DNA from: Rotaria macrura
Lineage: Eukaryota > Rotifera > Eurotatoria > Philodinida > Philodinidae
NCBI GenBank assembly: GCA_900239685.1
Contig: OENT01000003.1
Coordinates: forward strand, 426,993 to 490,992
Direction of reading: 5' to 3'
DNA length: 64,000 bases
The notes beneath the pieces were generated by a model. That model ran no database searches. It was given only the letters and a program-made list of their open reading frames with translations, and was not told the origin of the DNA. Of this stretch, positions 63,782 through 64,000 are shown piece after piece. Position numbers and translations under genes: made by a program. Every line of letters begins with the position of its first letter. Position 1 is the stretch's first letter.

Positions 63782-64000
63782 CTAAATAGATAATGCAACA
63801 TTTTAAGTTGCAGTCTATCTGAAGAGGGAATTCTGTCTAATAGATAAAGGACGGGGGCGCATAAGACCACGAATCGGCCCTTTGCTATTTTCTCTGACAA
63901 ACCCTATTGAATTTTAGATCAACGAAAAGAGCACGTTGAGGCGAACATTTTGGTAACAAACTTATCAGATTTTCAGTGAATTTTGAAGGTTAAAACGTAG
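63782..64000. other. REV1 intron or further exon, right edge
   Basis: The minus-strand frame from 63781 remains open to 63900, but its sequence (hydrophobic '…VVLCAPVLYLLDRIP…') is unlike the known REV1 UBM-flanking region. A short GC-richer patch near 63840-63880 contrasts with the surroundings. I cannot tell intron from exon here. Confidence 0.3.

Noticed and set aside
1..64000. CRISPR arrays, insertion sequences, bacterial operons or riboswitches
   Set aside because: The window is clearly animal nuclear DNA with spliceosomal introns; no regularly spaced repeats of that kind were seen.

Overview
This is an AT-rich, intron-dense animal genome window. Most introns are about 45-90 bp with clear GT-AG borders, but a minority reach 0.3-2.3 kb. 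The best lineage clue is the three-exon F-box/leucine-rich protein at 29.5-33.6 kb. Its order is an F-box-like N-terminus, then a 'L..LTID.C' bridge, then a 'RLL.Y.P' repeat block, which is the style of the large bdelloid rotifer F-box family. Several start codons also sit 0-8 nt downstream of a splice-acceptor-like AG, and one same-strand gene pair is 20 nt apart. Both fit the spliced-leader trans-splicing known in rotifers. A bdelloid (Adineta/Rotaria/Philodina type) is the likeliest source; this is inferred from gene style, not proven.

Layout. 0-3.4 kb: a possible terminal exon at the left edge; EFCAB2/DRC8 (+, four exons), an axonemal nexin-dynein regulatory complex subunit; and a convergent uncharacterised gene. 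3.5-12.4 kb (all minus): TTC27, a TPR protein of about twenty exons, preceded upstream by a Gln/Asn/Ser-rich protein with an apparent frameshift. 14.1-18.3 kb (minus): TBPL1 (TBP-like factor) with a long low-complexity N-terminus, then a glycosyltransferase-like protein with a possible N-myristoylation start. 18.3-29.4 kb: about 11 kb with no gene I can support.

29.4-37.6 kb is the most interesting block. PIGA (GPI-anchor GlcNAc transferase) and the F-box gene lie head to tail, 20 nt apart. The 2.3-kb first intron of the F-box gene holds a complete opposite-strand gene for a secreted, cysteine-rich, apparently GPI-anchored protein. A 1.9-kb PIGA intron holds a non-autonomous DNA transposon with long imperfect inverted repeats and a perfect 8-bp target duplication.

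39.8-50.0 kb: RAB3, a synaptic-vesicle GTPase with two interchangeable 125-nt exons for the guanine-specificity region, and EPB41L5/Yurt, a FERM polarity protein. 50-55.5 kb: mostly empty, with a few coding-like islands at 51.5-52.3 kb. 55.5-57.2 kb: a secreted five-to-six-module cysteine-rich protein with a Thr-rich linker, one module per exon. 57.4-61.4 kb: a PLAC8-family Cys-rich protein and a LIM-less ZASP/PDLIM protein (PDZ plus ZM motif). 61.9-64 kb: METTL5 (18S rRNA m6A methyltransferase), then the C-terminus of REV1, which runs to or past the right edge.

Most genes are ordinary single-copy metazoan housekeeping, ciliary, synaptic or polarity genes. The noteworthy biology is in their arrangement: a candidate trans-spliced operon, a nested gene, mutually exclusive exons with an altered G4 motif, and an intronic mobile element.
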